From Campylobacteraceae bacterium (GTDB lineage Bacteria; Campylobacterota; Campylobacteria; Campylobacterales; Campylobacteraceae), in assembly GCA_031266555.1 (NCBI GenBank), contig JAISAU010000007.1, positions 99,380 to 163,379 on the forward strand: DNA of 64,000 nt. Reading direction: 5' to 3'. Numbering within the stretch: position 1 is the stretch's first letter; every line of letters begins with the position of its first letter. The position numbers and the translations under genes were made by a program. Positions 63,858 through 64,000 of the stretch are shown piece after piece. Under the pieces are notes generated by a model that had not been told where the DNA came from, made no database searches, and worked only from the letters and a program-made list of their open reading frames with translations.

Positions 63858-64000
63858 ATGAGAGTTTTTCTTTACATTAGCTATGACGGGAGCAAATTTC
63901 AAGGTTTTCAGCAACAGCCAAACAAAAACGGCGTTATGGATAAAATCATTTTTGCTATAAAAGAGCTTGGCATAACTTCAAAGCCTATCGGAAGTTCTCG
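63858..64000 (+). CDS. truA: tRNA pseudouridine(38-40) synthase TruA, 5' part
   Basis: The open frame runs off the right edge. MRVFLYISYDGSKFQGFQQQ is the N-terminal TruA block (YDG-FxGxQ). It begins directly after the lptF/G stop TAG. The catalytic Asp lies beyond the edge. Confidence 0.92.
   Translation, partial: MRVFLYISYDGSKFQGFQQQPNKNGVMDKIIFAIKELGITSKPIGSS

Overview
This 64-kb window is a chromosomal segment of a Campylobacterota (Epsilonproteobacteria) bacterium. The sequence is A+T-rich. Several gene neighbourhoods match the order I recall for Campylobacter and relatives: icd-mdh-sucCD-oorDABC, ilvB-ilvN-lpxD, speA-hisS-tmk-coaD-ubiX, pdxJ-pdxA and glmU-coaBC-uppS-prepilin peptidase-lptF/G-truA. 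The XerH-type recombinase, monomeric isocitrate dehydrogenase and four-subunit 2-oxoglutarate:acceptor oxidoreductase fit the same assignment. I cannot name the genus.

Layout. 0-2.1 kb: start of an RND efflux adaptor gene, its likely TetR regulator and a lipoprotein. 2.2-4.4 kb: nrfHA (nitrite to ammonia) behind a perfect FNR-type palindrome. 4.4-8.7 kb: a small HTH protein, a DUF2157/GDYXXLXY membrane pair, a metallophosphoesterase and psd. 8.7-11.7 kb: a WG-repeat protein with a poly-C tract, then pdxA/pdxJ. 11.8-15.1 kb: ilvB-ilvN-lpxD. 15.2-22 kb: NlpC/P60 lipoprotein, aminotransferase, speA, hisS, tmk, coaD, ubiX. 22-27.1 kb: accessory genes, an S24 repressor with three operator-like repeats, tRNA-Gly, murA and an inverted murA scrap. 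27.1-30.9 kb: dif-like site and xerH, a frameshifted LysE exporter, leucyl/arginyl-tRNA--protein transferase. 31-34.6 kb: marR-macA-macB. 34.6-36.2 kb: gene-poor, repeat-rich tract with a decayed ClbS-like gene. 36.2-40.7 kb: lptB, tsaE, trpD, small genes and a marR unit. 40.7-43.1 kb: second repeat-rich tract holding a lipoprotein gene switched out of frame by a TC repeat. 43.1-51.2 kb: TCA-cycle operon. 51.2-58.9 kb: mltG, AsmA-like protein, SDR, NfeD/stomatin pair, CvfB-like protein, DUF1287 protein. 58.9-64 kb: cell-envelope and cofactor operon ending in a truncated truA.

The core genes are ordinary. The unusual content is in four places. (1) There are three simple-sequence contingency tracts: (GA)9 in the TetR regulator, C13 in the WG-repeat gene and (TC)11 in a lipoprotein signal peptide, the last in an OFF frame. 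(2) The palindrome TACATGTA is very strongly over-represented, with 46 copies counted by eye, mostly between genes but also inside them. (3) REP-like hairpins with conserved ends and variable but still self-complementary centres cluster in the two gene-poor tracts. (4) Several genes are decayed: ClbS-like, LysE and a murA fragment. No complete new multi-gene defence or biosynthetic system was found.
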